Source of the DNA: Tyzzerella sp. An114
Lineage (GTDB): Bacteria > Bacillota > Clostridia > Lachnospirales > Anaerotignaceae
Length of the DNA stretch: 64,000 bases
Reading direction: 5' to 3'
NCBI RefSeq assembly: GCF_002161055.1
Contig: NZ_NFLT01000002.1
Location: forward strand, 186,001-250,000
The first letter of the stretch is position 1, and every line of letters begins with the position of its first letter. Made by a program: the position numbers and the translations under genes. Below are positions 62,510 to 64,000 of the stretch, one piece after another. Below the pieces are notes generated by a model, which saw nothing but the letters and a program-made list of their open reading frames with translations, did not search any database and was not told where the DNA came from.

Positions 62510-62628
62510 TCATAAACGCTCATAAAAAACGATTAAAAATAAATAAAACGCATATAATAATCATAAAACTATAAAATCAATCATAAATCATATAAAATAA
62601 TCATAAAAAACAGCAAATAATCATAAAA
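62510..62628 (+). promoter_or_regulatory. Array of TCATAAA repeats before ulaG, 20-bp phased
   Basis: TCATAAA occurs at 62510, 62520, 62561, 62581, 62601 and 62621, with an eroded copy at 62588. The last four are AATCATAAA at exact 20-base spacing, two helical turns. DeoR-family sugar regulators (for example UlaR) bind tandem short repeats of this style. The array ends just before the promoter at 62634. Confidence 0.7.
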
Positions 62629-62633
62629 ATGTA

Positions 62634-62662
62634 TTGAAAAAAATCAAAACGAATGTTAATAT
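62634..62662 (+). promoter_or_regulatory. Promoter of the ulaG operon
   Basis: TTGAAA (62634-62639), 17-bp spacer, extended -10 TGTTAATAT ending at 62662. About 84 bases before the ulaG start. Confidence 0.55.
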
Positions 62663-62745
62663 AGTATCACAAGGAAATAATAAATCATATAAAATGAATT
62701 ATATGATTGTTTAAAAATATTAAAAATTTTAGGAGGTTATACTGT

Positions 62746-63849
62746 ATGAGCAAAGTAAGCGAAATGACAAGAGAGAAATGGATTATGAGCACATTCCCAG
62801 AGTGGGGAACATGGTTAAACGAAGACATTGAAAATGAAGTCGTAAAACCAGGAACAGTAGCAATGTGGTGGTTAGGCTGTACAGGTATGTGGTTCAAAAC
62901 ACCTGGCGGATGTAATATCACTATCGACCTCTGGTGTGGTAACGGAAAAAGAACACATGGTGACGGACTTATGAAAGTTGGACATCAGATGGCAAATATG
63001 TGTGGTGCTAGAAAAATGCAGCCAAACTTAAGAGCTGTACCTTTCGTTATTGACCCATTTGCAATTAAACAGGTTGATGCTGTGCTTGCTACACATTATC
63101 ATCAGGATCATATGAGTGCAGAGTATGCTGCTCATGTTATTCAGAGCAACATGACAACAGTTGATGAGAACGGAAAAGAAATACCTGTACCATTTATCGG
63201 ACCTAAAAAATCAGTTGAAACATGGATTAGCTGGGGAGTACCTGCTGAACGTTGTATAACAGTAAAACCTGGTGATACAATTAAAATAAAAGATATTGAG
63301 ATAGTTGCTCTTGATTCTTTTGACAGAACTTGTATTGTTACAACAGACAAAACAGGTCCAGACAGAGAAGAATTAACAGGAATTTGCCCAACAGATATGG
63401 ATGACAAAGCTGTTAACTTCCTTATCAAAACACCAGGCGGAAACATTTATCACAGTGGTGACTCACACTACTCAATCTATTTTGCAAAACATGGTAAAGA
63501 TTATGATGTAGATGTTGCTTTCGGTTCATACGGTGAAAACCCAATCGGTATGCAGGATAAGATGACATCATGTGACATTTTAAGAATGGCCGAAGCATTA
63601 CAGTGTAAAGTTGTTATTCCTATCCACTATGATGTATGGACAAACTTTATGGCAGATGTAAATGAAATCAGAGTATTATATGATATGAAAAAAGACCGTC
63701 TTGATTACAAATTCCACCCATTCTTCTGGGAAGTTGGCGGAAAATATGTTTATCCAACAGATAAAGATAAAAGAGCTTATCATCATCAGAGAGGTTTTGA
63801 GGATTGCTTCGAAGCTCCACAGAACATTCCTTTCCGTTCTTGTTTATAA
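62746..63849 (+). CDS. ulaG: UlaG-like metallo-beta-lactamase-fold lactonase
   Basis: 367 residues. Metallo-beta-lactamase motif H-Y-H-Q-D-H at 117-122, N-I-Y-H-S-G-D-S-H near 245, and the long N-terminal extension typical of L-ascorbate-6-phosphate lactonases (UlaG). It opens the lactone ring of ascorbate-6-phosphate in the cytosol. The PTS IIA-like gene that follows fits an ascorbate-type sugar-acid PTS operon. ATG 62746 has AGGAGG upstream. C-ending codon preference suggests strong expression. Confidence 0.85.
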   Translation: MSKVSEMTREKWIMSTFPEWGTWLNEDIENEVVKPGTVAMWWLGCTGMWFKTPGGCNITIDLWCGNGKRTHGDGLMKVGHQMANMCGARKMQPNLRAVPFVIDPFAIKQVDAVLATHYHQDHMSAEYAAHVIQSNMTTVDENGKEIPVPFIGPKKSVETWISWGVPAERCITVKPGDTIKIKDIEIVALDSFDRTCIVTTDKTGPDREELTGICPTDMDDKAVNFLIKTPGGNIYHSGDSHYSIYFAKHGKDYDVDVAFGSYGENPIGMQDKMTSCDILRMAEALQCKVVIPIHYDVWTNFMADVNEIRVLYDMKKDRLDYKFHPFFWEVGGKYVYPTDKDKRAYHHQRGFEDCFEAPQNIPFRSCL

Positions 63850-63882
63850 TATCTTTTGTAATTGTTTTAGGAGGGGTCAATT

Positions 63883-64000
63883 GTGTTAAGAGAGTTTGTT
63901 GAAAAGAAACATTATAAATTTGCCAAGGAAGCTCCTTCCTGGCAGGAAGCTGTGCGTATGAGCTGCGAGTCTATACTCGCAGACGGCACAATAGAGGAAG
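63883..64000 (+). CDS. PTS EIIA-like protein, 3' truncated by window edge
   Basis: Only 39 residues are in the window: L-R-E-F-V-E-K-K-H-Y-K-F-A, then S-W-Q-E-A-V-R-M-S-C-E-S-I-L, resembling the opening of EIIA proteins of the mannitol/fructose/ascorbate group. GTG at 63883 after GGAGGGG. It should phosphorylate the IIB subunit of a sugar-acid PTS; the rest lies outside. Confidence 0.6.
   Translation, partial: MLREFVEKKHYKFAKEAPSWQEAVRMSCESILADGTIEE

Noticed and set aside
62510-62628. Possible CRISPR-like repeat array
   Set aside because: Repeats are 7-9 bases at 20-base spacing, with AT-rich filler rather than unique spacers, and no cas genes; an operator array fits better.

Overview
The window looks like the chromosome of a low-GC, spore-forming anaerobe of the class Clostridia (probably Lachnospirales-like; inferred from gene content only). 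The background is AT-rich, intrinsic terminators are frequent, and the gene set includes SpoVB-like flippase, sigK, a BofC-like protein, ClpC, MltG, TrhP/TrmR, FtsW-PBP pairs and Etf-linked oxidases. A more GC-rich block (about 38.6-58.1 kb) is a foreign element.

Layout. 1-19.7 kb is a catabolic region: two MFS transporters, a long operon with two FAD-oxidase/EtfB/EtfA triplets, a YcxB-like protein, a frameshifted BCCT transporter, a GlpP-family antiterminator and a DUF89 phosphatase, then an SDR dehydrogenase/FGGY kinase/SurE operon and a MATE exporter. At least three of these transcription units start with the same leader RNA: GTTAC at the 5' end, a GTAAC that can pair either with it or with a downstream GTTGC terminator arm, and a second hairpin with a GCAG loop. 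The GlpP-like protein encoded in the cluster is the obvious candidate to read them. 20-37.5 kb is mostly housekeeping: BofC-like protein, a candidate small RNA, an unusually long ZapA, U32 peptidases, FtsW and a PBP, Nudix, alpha-amylase, pseudouridine synthase, ClpC, MltG-TrmR-TrhP, and MarR.

38.2-58.5 kb holds the main discovery. sigK is split in two by a 19,529-bp element. A large serine recombinase of the TnpX family sits at the right end, and joining 38577 to 58107 restores an in-frame 222-residue sigma-K. This is the 'skin' arrangement, but the interrupting DNA is a Tn4451-like mobilizable element: RepA, DnaC-like, ParM/ParR, DUF3847, a MOBQ oriT and relaxase, TnpV and TnpX. ParM and the DnaC-like gene each carry one in-frame stop. 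Cargo comprises (i) a STAND NTPase plus an unrecognised 393-residue protein, bounded by 29-bp inverted repeats built of three 11-bp-phased TTGAG units; (ii) a KdpDE-TrkAH potassium module; and (iii) a CorC-type transporter behind an attenuator with an MgtL-like leader peptide. Excision would also remove the recombinase stop codon and fuse it in frame to the helix-turn-helix gene at the left end.

58.5-64 kb holds an iron-siderophore ABC operon behind two DtxR-like palindromes, in which the first permease has AUC where its start codon should be, and the beginning of a UlaG/PTS IIA sugar-acid operon behind an array of 20-bp-phased repeats. No rRNA, tRNA or CRISPR array was seen.
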